The notes: a model not told the origin generated them from the letters alone. A stretch of 64,000 nt of DNA from Pseudarthrobacter sp. L1SW (GCF_020809045.1 NZ_CP078079.1:2108001-2172000), one strand, 5' to 3'. Shown: positions 8,744 to 18,075, counted from the stretch's first letter. A program made the numbers and translations.

Positions 8744-10582
8744 TCAGGCGACCAGGCTGTGGGTTTCTACGCGGTGGAACCGCTGCAGGACATCCTGCGC
8801 ATGCCTGATTTCTGCGGCCCGGGCTGCGGCGTTCCAGCCGAGTGGAGCCGACAAAACGTCTGCCACCTCATTGAGCAGCTCCCCCGTCACCAGGCCACGG
8901 AAGGCCAGGGAAGTCCGGCGGATGAGGACGTCCACCAGGTGTCCCACCTGCTCCTGTGCCGCCATGAACTCAAGTTCGCGGACGCTCAGTTCCCGGGTGG
9001 AATGCAGCATCCGGTCAGCGCCGGCGTCCAGGTACTCCATGACGGCTTCAGCCCGGGTGCCGTACCTGGTCAGCAGGCCCGCCGTACGGTCTGCATCACG
9101 GCCGGCGCCCATGTGGGCTTTGATCCATTTCTGGACTCCGGCCTCGTCGGCAGGGAACCCGGCGCCGCCGCCGATGGGCAGCTGCGCGGTGGAGACTTTG
9201 CGGTCCATTCCGATTTCGGCCAGGACATCGTTCGTCAGGTGTTCGGCCAACGCCCGGAATGTGGTCCATTTGCCGCCCACCAGGCTCAGTACTACAGCGC
9301 CCGTGCCGCTGTCTTTTCCGGGGCCGCGGCGCTCGATGCGGTAGTCGCGGGAAACAAAGCCGGGCTGGGTGGCATCGTGGCGGGGCAGGGGCCGCACTCC
9401 CGAGAACGTGTAAACGATCTGCTCGCGCGTGACCTCGATGTCGGGGAAAACGTGGCCGATCAGCTCAAAGAAGTACCCGATTTCCTCATCGGTGCAGACG
9501 GCATCCTCCGCCATGTCGGCGTCCACATCCGTGGTACCCACCAGGACCCGGTCCCCCATGGGATAGATCAGGACGATCCGGCCGTCGGTGTGCTCGAAGA
9601 AGATTTCCCGGCCCCGGCACGCTTCAAGCAGCCCAGGGTGGTCCAGGACGATGTGGGAACCCTTGGTGCCGCCCATGAAGGTGGAGGCCGCTCCCATTGC
9701 TTCGTTCGTGAGGTCCACCCAGGCGCCGGTGGTGTTGACGATGACGTCCGCGGTGAAGTCGAACTCCTCCCCCGTCAGTTCGTCCCGCAGCCGCACAGTG
9801 CTGCCCCGGCCGGTACCGGGATTGGGCTGTGCGGTCACGGACTGCAGCGAGACGTAGTTGCTGGCGCGTGCTGTGCTGCCCTGCCCGTTGCCTTCGCCTG
9901 TTGCGGCCAGGCCGGCCTTCTCCCCGTCCTGGAGGACGTCGAGCGTGAGCCGCTCCGGGTTGTGCACGGAAGCGTCGAAATAGGTTGCGGTGTATTTCAC
10001 GTCGGGGCGGAGGCTGGGCAGTTCGGCAAGGGCACGCTTGCCAGTGAGGAACTGGTGGCGTGGGACGCTACCGCCGTCGCGGGAGAAGGAGTCGTACAGG
10101 CTGAGGCCGAGCTTGATGAGGAAGGCTCCACGTTCCTTGGGCCTGCCGTGCTGCTTGTGCGTCAGGAAGCGAAGGGGTGCCGAGAGGACCCCGGAGAAGG
10201 TGCTGAAAATCGGAATGGTGGTCTGCAGGGGCTTCACGTAATGCGGGGCGATACGGAGCAGCCGGTTGCGTTCCACCACTGATTCCTGGACCAGGCGGAA
10301 TTCGCCGTTCTCCAGGTAGCGGATGCCGCCATGGATCATGTGCGAGGAGGCGCCGCTGGCCCCCTGGCAGTAGTCACCGCGCTCCACCAGGGCAACGTCC
10401 ACGCCCTGCAGCGCGAGGTCCCGGAACGTGCCTACCCCGTTGATCCCGCCTCCCACCACCAGGACTTTCGCGTGCGGACGGCGCCGCAGGTGGTGCACGG
10501 AACTGCGCTCTACTCCTGGTTGCCCTGCTCCTGGCTTCGCCGCTGAAGCAAAAGGCTGGACGTTCAAATCCTTGGGTCCCAA
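8744..10582 (-). CDS. glpD: Glycerol-3-phosphate dehydrogenase (FAD-dependent, aerobic type)
   Basis: Oxidises sn-glycerol 3-phosphate to dihydroxyacetone phosphate at the membrane, passing electrons to quinone. The FAD-binding Rossmann motif VVGGGINGVG lies near residue 42, followed by ERGDYCQGASGASSHMIHGG and RYLENGEF typical of GlpD. The C-terminal extension includes the conserved GGKWTTFR stretch. I choose the TTG at 10582 (612 residues), which has AAGGGAG five bases upstream. An in-frame ATG at 10621 would add 13 residues but has no ribosome-binding site and overlaps a perfect palindrome. Divergent from a SorC/DeoR-type regulator, which probably controls it. Confidence 0.93.
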   Translation of the reverse strand: MGPKDLNVQPFASAAKPGAGQPGVERSSVHHLRRRPHAKVLVVGGGINGVGTFRDLALQGVDVALVERGDYCQGASGASSHMIHGGIRYLENGEFRLVQESVVERNRLLRIAPHYVKPLQTTIPIFSTFSGVLSAPLRFLTHKQHGRPKERGAFLIKLGLSLYDSFSRDGGSVPRHQFLTGKRALAELPSLRPDVKYTATYFDASVHNPERLTLDVLQDGEKAGLAATGEGNGQGSTARASNYVSLQSVTAQPNPGTGRGSTVRLRDELTGEEFDFTADVIVNTTGAWVDLTNEAMGAASTFMGGTKGSHIVLDHPGLLEACRGREIFFEHTDGRIVLIYPMGDRVLVGTTDVDADMAEDAVCTDEEIGYFFELIGHVFPDIEVTREQIVYTFSGVRPLPRHDATQPGFVSRDYRIERRGPGKDSGTGAVVLSLVGGKWTTFRALAEHLTNDVLAEIGMDRKVSTAQLPIGGGAGFPADEAGVQKWIKAHMGAGRDADRTAGLLTRYGTRAEAVMEYLDAGADRMLHSTRELSVRELEFMAAQEQVGHLVDVLIRRTSLAFRGLVTGELLNEVADVLSAPLGWNAAARAAEIRHAQDVLQRFHRVETHSLVA

Positions 10583-10601
10583 AACAACTCCCTTGGGGCT
10601 T

Positions 10602-10620
10602 TGTGTGGCGCGGCCACACA
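10602..10620. promoter_or_regulatory. Perfect inverted repeat upstream of glpD (candidate operator)
   Basis: TGTGTGGC–GCG–GCCACACA: 8-bp arms with a 3-base spacer, 20 bases upstream of the preferred glpD start. It lies downstream of the likely glpD promoter, in the 5' untranslated region, where a bound repressor could block transcription or the RNA could fold. Confidence 0.6.
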
Positions 10621-10644
10621 TGGGTTGGCCGCCGTTTCATAACT

Positions 10645-10674
10645 ATTCTTTGGAGTAATGGAAAATGGAGTCAA
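10645..10674 (-). promoter_or_regulatory. Possible glpD promoter
   Basis: On the minus strand TTGACT (10674–10669) is followed after 18 bases by AAGAAT (10650–10645), a four-of-six match to a sigma-70-type -10. This would place the transcript start near 10638, upstream of the palindrome at 10602–10620. Confidence 0.35.
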
Positions 10675-10680
10675 GCACTA

Positions 10681-10694
10681 TGCACAAACGTGCA
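10681..10694. promoter_or_regulatory. Inverted repeat TGCAC-N4-GTGCA (candidate operator of the adjacent regulator)
   Basis: A perfect 5-bp-arm repeat with spacer AAAC lies just upstream of the regulator's ribosome-binding site (AAGGGAG) and just upstream of the possible glpD -35. TGCAC/GTGCA-type repeats of this spacing are plausible for SorC/DeoR-type regulators. It could serve autorepression and control of divergent glpD. Confidence 0.5.
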
Positions 10695-10707
10695 GAAGGG
10701 AGCGGCA

Positions 10708-11682
10708 ATGGACCCCTCACGTCACTCTGACGCACTGCGGGCTGCACAAATGTATTACCTCCAGGACCTCACCATGGACGCCATAGCACGGGAACTGAGG
10801 ACGTCCCGGTCCACCGTTTCGCGGCTGTTGTCCTCCGCCCGTGAATCCGGCCTGGTCCAGATCCAGATCCGCAATCCCCTGGACACGGGCCCTGAGCTGG
10901 AAGGCAGGATCCGCCGCCGGTACGGCGTGGATGTCCACGTTGTCCCGGTCATGGAGATACTCAACGAGGCGGAGACGCTGGACCGCGTGGCCATGCAGGC
11001 GGCACGTACCATCGGACCGCTGGTGGACTCCAACGCGATCATCGGAGTGGCCTGGGGATCCACCCTGAGCGCGGTCAGCCGCCACCTCACCCGCAAGATC
11101 ACCCATGACAGCGTCATCGTGCAGTTGAACGGCGCGGGCAACATGCACACCACCGGCATCACGTATGCCAGCGACATTATGCGGCGGTTCGGAAGTGCCT
11201 ACGGAGCCAGGGTGGAACAGTTTCCGGTGCCGGCCTTCTTTGACCACGCAGCCACCAAGATTGCCATGTGGAATGAGCGCAGCGTGCAACGGATCCTCGA
11301 ACTCCAGGCGAAGATGAGCATCGCAATTTTCGGCGTGGGCTCCGTGGACGCCGACTATCCCAGCCACGTCTACGCCGGCGGCTACCTCGACGAGGCTGAC
11401 CTTAACACTTTGGCAACATCGGATGTGGTGGGCGACGTAGCCACCGTCTTCTTCCGCAGTGACGGGTCCTCCGACGGGATAGTCCTCAATGAACGGTCCA
11501 CCGGACCGGCCCTCGCCGAGCTGCGGCAGGTCAGGCGAAGGATCTGCGTGGTGTCCGGCGTTTCCAAGATCAACGGGCTGCGCGGCGCCCTGGCGGCGGG
11601 CCTGGCCACGGACCTGATCCTCGACGAGGCCACCGCGCGCCGCCTGGTGGATTTTGAGGGCCTCGCCACCGCCGGTGGGTAG
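10708..11682 (+). CDS. SorC/DeoR-type sugar-binding transcriptional regulator
   Basis: 324 residues. An N-terminal helix-turn-helix (AAQMYYLQDLTMDAIARELR, then TSRSTVSRLLSSARESGLV) is followed by a SorC-type effector domain that senses a phosphorylated sugar or related metabolite (IIGVAWGSTLSAVSRHL and IAIFGVGSVDADYPSHVYAGG regions). The ATG at 10708 has AAGGGAG five bases upstream. It is divergent from glpD, so control of glycerol or glycerol-3-phosphate catabolism is the simplest inference, although classical GlpR proteins belong to a different DeoR branch. It may alternatively control the downstream reductase, hydrolase and glycosyltransferase genes. Confidence 0.85.
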   Translation: MDPSRHSDALRAAQMYYLQDLTMDAIARELRTSRSTVSRLLSSARESGLVQIQIRNPLDTGPELEGRIRRRYGVDVHVVPVMEILNEAETLDRVAMQAARTIGPLVDSNAIIGVAWGSTLSAVSRHLTRKITHDSVIVQLNGAGNMHTTGITYASDIMRRFGSAYGARVEQFPVPAFFDHAATKIAMWNERSVQRILELQAKMSIAIFGVGSVDADYPSHVYAGGYLDEADLNTLATSDVVGDVATVFFRSDGSSDGIVLNERSTGPALAELRQVRRRICVVSGVSKINGLRGALAAGLATDLILDEATARRLVDFEGLATAGG

Positions 11683-11692
11683 AGTCGTGGCT

Positions 11693-12562
11693 ATGAGAAC
11701 TTCACCGCGGCTCAGCCTGAACAACGGCGTGCTGATCCACCAGCTCGGATATGGGCTGTACAAGGTCCCGGCCCCCGACGCAGAATGCCTCGTCGCCACT
11801 GCCCTCGCGGCCGGATACCGCCACTTCGACACGGCGGCGATGTACGGCAACGAAACGGGCGTGGCGCGGGGCATCAGTTCGCAACTGGGCGGGGACCCGG
11901 GCAGCGGCGGCTCGGGCGAGCTGTTCCCATGGCTGTCCCGGGAAGATATCTTCCTCACCACCAAGGTGTGGAACAGCGACCACGGCTACGACGCCACGCT
12001 GCGTGCCTTTGACGAGTCCATGGTCAACCTCGGCCTGGACTACGTGGACATGTACCTCATCCACTGGCCCTGTGCCGCCCGCGGCCTTTTTCCAGAGACG
12101 TACCGTGCACTGGAAACCCTGTACCGGGAAGGGAAAGTCCGTGCCATCGGCGTCAGCAATTTCCAGCCCGCCCACCTCGACCGGCTGCTGCAGACAGCCG
12201 AGGTGGTCCCCGCCGTCAACCAGATTGAACTGCACCCGTGGCTGCAGCAGGCCGAACTCCGGGCAATGCACGACGGACTGGGCATCAGGACCGAAGCGTG
12301 GAGCCCCCTGGGCCGCGGCCAGGTCCTCGCCGACCCCGTCGTCCACGCCTGCGCCTCGGAACACGGCAAGACCCCGGCCCAGGTGATCCTCCGCTGGCAC
12401 ATCCAGCTGGGGAACATTGCCATCCCGAAGGCAAGCTCCGCGGCCCGGATCCGGGAGAACATGGACATCTTCGACTTCGAGCTCTCCGCCAGGGACATGG
12501 CGGCGCTCGCAGGGCTGGACCGCGGGTACCGCACGGGGTCCCACCCGGACAACGTCAACTAG
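11693..12562 (+). CDS. Aldo/keto reductase
   Basis: 289 residues, a TIM-barrel NADPH-dependent oxidoreductase. The catalytic tetrad is visible: Asp46 and Tyr51 in HFDTAAMYGNE, Lys91 in LTTKVWN and His124 in MYLIHWP. The C-terminal cofactor-binding IPKASSAARIRENMDIFDF is present. This pattern matches the prokaryotic AKR5-like group (2,5-diketo-D-gluconate reductase and relatives), but the substrate is not predictable. It begins 10 bp after the regulator, without a strong ribosome-binding site, so it may be translationally linked to it. Confidence 0.9.
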   Translation: MRTSPRLSLNNGVLIHQLGYGLYKVPAPDAECLVATALAAGYRHFDTAAMYGNETGVARGISSQLGGDPGSGGSGELFPWLSREDIFLTTKVWNSDHGYDATLRAFDESMVNLGLDYVDMYLIHWPCAARGLFPETYRALETLYREGKVRAIGVSNFQPAHLDRLLQTAEVVPAVNQIELHPWLQQAELRAMHDGLGIRTEAWSPLGRGQVLADPVVHACASEHGKTPAQVILRWHIQLGNIAIPKASSAARIRENMDIFDFELSARDMAALAGLDRGYRTGSHPDNVN

Positions 12563-12571
12563 GCAGGACAC

Positions 12572-13498
12572 ATGACTACAGCACAGCCCGGATCCGCCGC
12601 GCCTGCCTACTTCAGCGCCGACCTGGCGGCCCGCACCTCCGCCTCGACGATTGAGCTCGACGGCGGCAAGGTTGCCTACTGGACCTACGAGCCGCTGCCG
12701 GCTGGACCGGAAACGCGCACCATCCTGGTCATCCACGGCTTCCGCGGAGACCACCATGGGCTGCTGCGGGTGGCAGACCATCTTCCCGAGATGCGGATCA
12801 TCATGCCGGACCTGCCCGCATTCGGGGATTCTGCAGCGTTCACGTCAGGGGCGCATTCCGTGGAGCGCTACGGCCGGTTCATCACGGCATTCATGGCCGC
12901 CCTGGGCCTCGGCCCGGACACGGTCCTCCTGGGCCACTCGTTCGGCTCCATCATTGCCGCACACTTTGTGGCCGACCACCCCGGAGCCGTGAACCCGCTC
13001 ATTCTCATCAATCCCATCGCGGCACCGGCGCTGGAAGGGCCAAAGGGCGTCATGACCCGGCTGGCGATCCTGTATTACCGCCTTTCAGCCCGTCTCCCCC
13101 GCCCGGTGGGCCTTGCCCTGCTGCGGAATCCCCTGATTGTCCGGGTGATGAGTGAGACCATGGCCAAGACAGGCGACAGGGACCTCCGCCGGTTCATCCA
13201 CGGTCAGCACCACGCCTACTTCAGCGCCTTCGCCAGCCGGGAGAGCCTCCTCGAGTCGTTTACCGCATCGGTCAGCAGCCATGTGGCAGAAGTGGCGGGC
13301 CGGCTGACGCTGCCAGTGTTGCTGATTGCGGGGGAAAAGGACGAGATCGCCGTCCTTGCCGACCAACACCGCCTGGCTGCCCTGCTGCCGGACGGGGAGC
13401 TGAAGGTGATTCCAGGCGTCGGCCATTTGATCCACTACGAAACGCCTGAACCGGCAGCAACTTTCATCCGCAGCTTCCTTAAGGACCATCCCGCGTGA
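12572..13498 (+). CDS. Alpha/beta hydrolase
   Basis: 308 residues of alpha/beta-hydrolase fold. The nucleophile elbow GHSFGS places the catalytic Ser at about residue 123, the oxyanion region is VIHGFRGDHHG and the catalytic His lies in GVGHLIHYETP near the C-terminus. Substrate unknown (esterase, lipase or C–C hydrolase). It follows the reductase by 9 bp and overlaps the glycosyltransferase start by 4 bp (GTGA), so these form an operon. Confidence 0.85.
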   Translation: MTTAQPGSAAPAYFSADLAARTSASTIELDGGKVAYWTYEPLPAGPETRTILVIHGFRGDHHGLLRVADHLPEMRIIMPDLPAFGDSAAFTSGAHSVERYGRFITAFMAALGLGPDTVLLGHSFGSIIAAHFVADHPGAVNPLILINPIAAPALEGPKGVMTRLAILYYRLSARLPRPVGLALLRNPLIVRVMSETMAKTGDRDLRRFIHGQHHAYFSAFASRESLLESFTASVSSHVAEVAGRLTLPVLLIAGEKDEIAVLADQHRLAALLPDGELKVIPGVGHLIHYETPEPAATFIRSFLKDHPA

Positions 13499-14571
13499 AG
13501 ATTGTCATCGACGCACGTTTTACCCGGACAGACCACCACGACGGCATCAGCCGCTACGGAGCCAGCCTGATCGCCGCCACGGCCAAAATCGCCGACGTCT
13601 CCATGCTGGTTTCCGACGTCCGGCAACTCGCCCTGCTCCCGGACGTTCCCTACACCCTCATTGGCAGCCCGCTCTCGCCGTCGGAAGTGTTTGTGGCTCG
13701 GACCATCAACAAACTGGGCGCCGACGTGGTGGTGTGCCCCATGCAGACGATGGGAACGTGGGGCCGCAAGTACGGACTGGTCCTGACCCTCCACGACCTG
13801 ATCTACTATGAACACCCCGCCCCGCCCGGCTTCCTTCCGGCCCCGGTACGGGTGCTGTGGCGGCTGTACCACAAGGCGTTCTGGCCGCAGCGGCTCCTCC
13901 TCAACCGGGCAGATACCGTGGCCACCATCAGCAGGACCACCGAGGCGCTGATCGCGAAGTACCGCCTGACTCGCCGCCCTGTGCGGATCATCAGCAATGC
14001 CCCACAGCCGGAGCAGGAACCGCGGGAAGCCGGTGGGGGCGCTGAGCGGTCGCTGGTCTACATGGGGTCGTTCATGCCGTACAAGAACGTTGAAACCATG
14101 GTGGCCGGCATGGCTTCCCTGCCGGGCTACACGCTTCACCTGCTCAGCAGGATTACCCCGGAGCGCCGCGCCGAACTGGAAAAGCTCGTCCCGCCCGGGG
14201 CCCGTGTGGTGTTCCACAATGGCGTCACGGACGAGGAATATCACGCCCTCCTGCGCACCGCGACGGCACTGGTGAGCCTTTCCAGGGCTGAAGGCTACGG
14301 GCTTCCCTTGGTGGAGGCCATGTCCCTGGGCACGCCCGTCATTGCCAGCGACATCCCCATTTTCCGGGAAGTCGGCGGAGATGCTGCACTTTTTGTTGAT
14401 CCTGGGTCCCCGGAGCAGTTTGCCGGCGCGGTCCACACCCTCCAGGACAACGGCCGCTGGGAGGACTTCTCACGGCGTTCGGTTGTCCGCGCCCGGGAGT
14501 TCAGCTGGGATGAGTCCGCCCGTCAGCTGGTGGACGTTGCCCACGACATCATGGTACGGCGGGGGCGCTAG
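13495..14571 (+). CDS. Glycosyltransferase family 4 (GT-B fold)
   Basis: 358 residues, starting at GTG in a GTGA overlap with the hydrolase stop. The C-terminal nucleotide-sugar domain has the family's E-x7-E signature (SRAEGYGLPLVEAMSLGTPV) followed by DIPIFREVGGDAALFVDP. No signal peptide or membrane segment, so it acts in the cytoplasm or at the inner membrane face, probably as a mannosyl- or glucosyl-transferase for a glycolipid or polysaccharide. The acceptor cannot be read. Its stop faces the priA stop; a short inverted repeat (14568–14583) spans both stop codons. Confidence 0.85.
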   Translation: MKIVIDARFTRTDHHDGISRYGASLIAATAKIADVSMLVSDVRQLALLPDVPYTLIGSPLSPSEVFVARTINKLGADVVVCPMQTMGTWGRKYGLVLTLHDLIYYEHPAPPGFLPAPVRVLWRLYHKAFWPQRLLLNRADTVATISRTTEALIAKYRLTRRPVRIISNAPQPEQEPREAGGGAERSLVYMGSFMPYKNVETMVAGMASLPGYTLHLLSRITPERRAELEKLVPPGARVVFHNGVTDEEYHALLRTATALVSLSRAEGYGLPLVEAMSLGTPVIASDIPIFREVGGDAALFVDPGSPEQFAGAVHTLQDNGRWEDFSRRSVVRAREFSWDESARQLVDVAHDIMVRRGR

Positions 14572-14579
14572 CGGCCCCG

Positions 14580-16691
14580 CTAGAGGACGTCAACGCCGTC
14601 CAGCCGCAGCTGGAAGGGCTCAGCGGACCGCTTTGCCGCTGCCGCCGCCCTGGCGACCCGCAGTACACGGGTCACAGCGGCCGCCTGGCCATACGGGAAA
14701 AAGAGCAGTGTACGCACATCTTCCGCTGAACGGCGGGGCGACGGCGGCCCGTGGAGCACCAGGGGTGCCGGCCCGGCAGTCCGCAGTGTGATGCCTGCGG
14801 AGCCGAGCTCCGCGGCCACGGCAGCGGTGTATTGCTCGACAGCGGCCCTGGGCCCGGTCGCCGACGCGATGCGGACCGCAGGCGGAAGTTGCAGCTCGGT
14901 CCGCAGGGAGAGCTCCCGCTGCGCATACCCGGCAGGATCCCAGCGAAGCAGGGCGCCCACTGCGGCGGTGTCCGCAGCCGTCACCACCACCAGGCCGCCT
15001 TCCTGCGCAGGGCGCACCAGCGCAGCGGCGTTGAACCAGCGCCGGACGGTGTCCTCACCGGCCCGCAGGGTTTCGCGCCGCAGCAGCGAATCACCGTCCA
15101 ACAGCAGGGCGGCCGCGTATCCGCCAGGTGCCACCGGCTCGGCACCCACGGTCGCGACCACCAGTGCATTGCCTGGACCCACTGCCGCTTTGACATGGTC
15201 GCCGGAAGACGTAATGACGGTTTTGCCCGGGAACGCGCGGCCAAGCTCCTCGGCAGTCCTGATGGCGCCGGTGGCGCCCTTGCGCAGCCGCCTGCCGCCG
15301 CAGTGCCCGCAGCGCCAGTCCGGTGCGGGGGTGGAGCACCACCGGCACTGGGGCATGGCTGAGGTGCCGGTGGCGCCCGCTACTGCCAAGGGTCCCTGGC
15401 AGTTGCCGCAGCGCGCCGGCTCACGGCACGTTTCACATGCCAGCGACGGCGCATAGCCGGCCCGGGCAACCTGCACCAGGACCGGCCCGCGTTCCAGCCC
15501 TTCCTTCGCGGCACGCCAGGCAGCGCCGGGAAGGCGGGCGATCCTGGCCAGCGGGTCCCGTTCCTGTTCGAAGCTGTCTGCCGTGTTGACCACCCGCGGA
15601 ACCGTCCGCCGTACCTCGGGGCGGCCTGCCTCCACCGTCAGCGCCCAGCCTGCTTCCACCAGCCGTTGCGTTTCGGTGCTGCGGGCATGCCCCGCAAGGA
15701 GGCAGGCCGTGCCTTCCTGCTCGGCCCGCAGGAGCAGGACCTCGCGCGCATGCGCATAGGGGGCACGTTGCTCAATGTGGAGGTCGTCGCCGTCGTCCCA
15801 GCAGGCCACCAGGCCCAGGTCCTTGACGGGCGCAAAGGCGGCTGACCTGGTACCGATGGCCACCCGCGCGGTGCCCGCCAGAAGGTTCAGGAAGTTCCGG
15901 TACCTGGGGGTGGGGCCGTCGTCGGCGGTCAGCCGTGCTACCGCCCCCTCAGGCAGCAGGGGCAGCAGGGCATCCTCGAGGCGGTCCAGGTCGCGGTAGT
16001 CAGGCACCACCACCACCGCGCCCCGGCCGGCCGCGTAGGCAGCGGCAACCGCCTCCGCCAGCAGTTGCGGCCATCCCCCGGCACCAAATCCCTGGAGGGG
16101 ATTCAGCACGGCCCTGGGCGAACCGCCGTCGGCAAGGTGCCGCAGGAAGGGCAGGCCGTTCCGGTAAGAGGCCCAGGCACTTGCCGCAGACCCGTCCGCC
16201 GCGGAACCGGAGGGCGGAACCGTACCTGCGGCCGGCCCCGCCGTGCCAACCGGCTCCGCAGCAGCAAACTCCTTTTCCAGCCGGGCCACGCGCGGTGGAA
16301 CAGCGACCCGCAGGACATCGCTGGCCGTCCCCGCGTAGCGGGCCGCCACGGACATCACGAGTTCCCTGACAGCCGGGGTGAGGACAGGCACCGGGGAGAC
16401 GATTTTCGCCAGCGGCACCAGGGTGTGTCCGGCGTCGGAGCCGGCCACGCGCTCCATGATGAACCCGCTGAGGTCCTGGCCGTTGAACTTGACCTTGACC
16501 CGGACGCCCGGCTTGGCGGATTCGTCCAGGGCCTCCGGAACGCCATAGTCGAAAAGCCTGTCCAGGTGCGGAAGGGAGGATTCCACCAGCACCTTGGCCA
16601 CGGGCCTGTCCTTGGACAGCTGCGGCCCCGACGGCCGGGGCACGGAAGGAAAGCCCTGCAGGAGGGTAGGCTGCACAGCGCCCGGACGCAC
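14580..16691 (-). CDS. priA: Primosomal protein N' (PriA), actinobacterial form without helicase motifs
   Basis: About 703 residues. The N-terminal DNA-binding domain (LPHLDRLFDYGVPEAL) and the zinc-binding cysteines (CETC, CGNC, CRWC, CGHC between about residues 425 and 470) are present, but I find no Walker A GKT/GKS or DEAH box, as is usual for actinobacterial PriA. It probably acts in replication restart as a scaffold rather than a helicase. The start is uncertain: the GTG at 16691 has no ribosome-binding site, whereas a strong GGAGG (16737–16733) lies 8 bases before an in-frame ATC at 16724. The gene follows metK. Confidence 0.9.
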   Translation of the reverse strand: MRPGAVQPTLLQGFPSVPRPSGPQLSKDRPVAKVLVESSLPHLDRLFDYGVPEALDESAKPGVRVKVKFNGQDLSGFIMERVAGSDAGHTLVPLAKIVSPVPVLTPAVRELVMSVAARYAGTASDVLRVAVPPRVARLEKEFAAAEPVGTAGPAAGTVPPSGSAADGSAASAWASYRNGLPFLRHLADGGSPRAVLNPLQGFGAGGWPQLLAEAVAAAYAAGRGAVVVVPDYRDLDRLEDALLPLLPEGAVARLTADDGPTPRYRNFLNLLAGTARVAIGTRSAAFAPVKDLGLVACWDDGDDLHIEQRAPYAHAREVLLLRAEQEGTACLLAGHARSTETQRLVEAGWALTVEAGRPEVRRTVPRVVNTADSFEQERDPLARIARLPGAAWRAAKEGLERGPVLVQVARAGYAPSLACETCREPARCGNCQGPLAVAGATGTSAMPQCRWCSTPAPDWRCGHCGGRRLRKGATGAIRTAEELGRAFPGKTVITSSGDHVKAAVGPGNALVVATVGAEPVAPGGYAAALLLDGDSLLRRETLRAGEDTVRRWFNAAALVRPAQEGGLVVVTAADTAAVGALLRWDPAGYAQRELSLRTELQLPPAVRIASATGPRAAVEQYTAAVAAELGSAGITLRTAGPAPLVLHGPPSPRRSAEDVRTLLFFPYGQAAAVTRVLRVARAAAAAKRSAEPFQLRLDGVDVL

Positions 16692-16839
16692 CGGGGAAGG
16701 CTGGAGGGCGCGTTCAGTAGCGATGGCGGTTACCTCCGTTCAGCTCCCTGGTGGACGTGCCCAGCCAACCACAGGGCAGCGACATTCCACGGAAGTCCAT
16801 GATTCCGACGGCGAAGGAAGCAGGCCGGCCCGCCGGAGC

Positions 16840-18075
16840 CTAGGCGTTGAAGAACGCCTTCAGGTCATCAACGCGGTCCAGCCGCTCCCAGGTGAAGTCC
16901 GGCTCGTCGCGGCCGAAGTGGCCGTGCGCTGCGGTCTTGGCATAGATGGGACGCTTCAGGTCGAGTGCGTCGATGATGGCGCGGGGGCGCAGGTCGAAAA
17001 TCTCGGCGATGGCCGCGCTGATCCTCGCGGGATCAACCGTTTCGGTGCCGAACGTTTCCACGTAGGTGCCCACGGGGCGGGCCTGGCCAATGGCGTAGGC
17101 AATCTGGATCTCGGCGCGTTTGGCCAGTCCGGCAGCCACCACGTTTTTGGCAACCCAGCGCATGGCGTAGGCAGCAGAGCGGTCCACCTTGGACGGGTCC
17201 TTGCCGGAGAAGGCGCCGCCGCCGTGCCGGGCCATGCCGCCGTAGGTGTCCACGATGATCTTGCGGCCGGTCAGGCCGGCGTCTCCCACGGGTCCGCCAA
17301 TGACGAACTCACCGGCAGGGTTCAGGATATTGCGTACCCGGGACAGGTCCAGGTTGGCGCCTGCGAGCACCGGTTCGATGACGATCGATGCGAGATCGGC
17401 GCGGAGCTGGTCCAGGCTGGCGCCCTCGGCGTGCTGGCTTGAGATCACCACGGTTTCCACCGAGACCGGCACGTCCTTGTCGTATCCGACCGTCACCTGG
17501 GTCTTGCCGTCCGGACGGAGGTACGCCAGCTCCCCCGATTTGCGTACTTCGGTGAGGCGCTCGGACAACCGGTGCGCCAGCCAGATGGGCACGGGCATGT
17601 AGGAGGGGGTTTCATCGCTGGCATAGCCGAACATGAGGCCCTGGTCGCCTGCGCCCTGAAGGTCGTAATCGTCCTCCTGGCGCCCCTCGCGGGCCTCCAG
17701 GGAGTTGAACACGCCCCCGGCAATGTCGTTGGACTGCTGGCCGATGGACACGGACACTCCGCAGCGGGCGCCGTCGAATCCGTTGGCTGAGGAGTCGTAG
17801 CCGATGCCCAGGATGGTTTCGCGCACGATCTGCGGAATCTCCACGTAGGCGTCCGTGGTGACTTCGCCCGCTACGTGGACCAGGCCGGTGGTGGCCATCG
17901 TCTCCACCGCCACCCGGGATTCGGGGTCGGCAGCCAGCAGCGCGTCCAGGATGGCGTCACTGATCTGGTCGCAGATCTTGTCCGGGTGGCCCTCGGTAAC
18001 CGACTCGGAGGTGAAGAGCCTGAGCGCGGTAGGCGTGGCCCCGGAAGTCTGGGGAAGGTGCAGCGGTAAAGTCAC
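16840..18075 (-). CDS. metK: S-adenosylmethionine synthetase
   Basis: Makes S-adenosylmethionine from methionine and ATP. The 411 residues contain the hallmark motifs [34 protein letters not shown] and [19 protein letters not shown] (ATP and phosphate binding). The GTG start at 18075 has AAGG eight bases upstream. It sits between coaBC and priA in a minus-strand run that begins near mihF or gmk. Confidence 0.97.
   Translation of the reverse strand: MTLPLHLPQTSGATPTALRLFTSESVTEGHPDKICDQISDAILDALLAADPESRVAVETMATTGLVHVAGEVTTDAYVEIPQIVRETILGIGYDSSANGFDGARCGVSVSIGQQSNDIAGGVFNSLEAREGRQEDDYDLQGAGDQGLMFGYASDETPSYMPVPIWLAHRLSERLTEVRKSGELAYLRPDGKTQVTVGYDKDVPVSVETVVISSQHAEGASLDQLRADLASIVIEPVLAGANLDLSRVRNILNPAGEFVIGGPVGDAGLTGRKIIVDTYGGMARHGGGAFSGKDPSKVDRSAAYAMRWVAKNVVAAGLAKRAEIQIAYAIGQARPVGTYVETFGTETVDPARISAAIAEIFDLRPRAIIDALDLKRPIYAKTAAHGHFGRDEPDFTWERLDRVDDLKAFFNA

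Noticed and set aside
8555..10282. A 575-codon plus-strand open frame opposite glpD
   Set aside because: glpD carries full cofactor motifs on the other strand; this frame has no family similarity.
10583..10621. Longer glpD N-terminus beginning at the ATG at 10621
   Set aside because: No ribosome-binding site and the added codons coincide with a perfect palindrome; the TTG at 10582 has AAGGGAG at five bases.
14568..14583. Inverted repeat over the facing stop codons of the glycosyltransferase and priA genes
   Set aside because: Arms of only 7 bp with a 2-base loop and no T-run; too weak to call a terminator.
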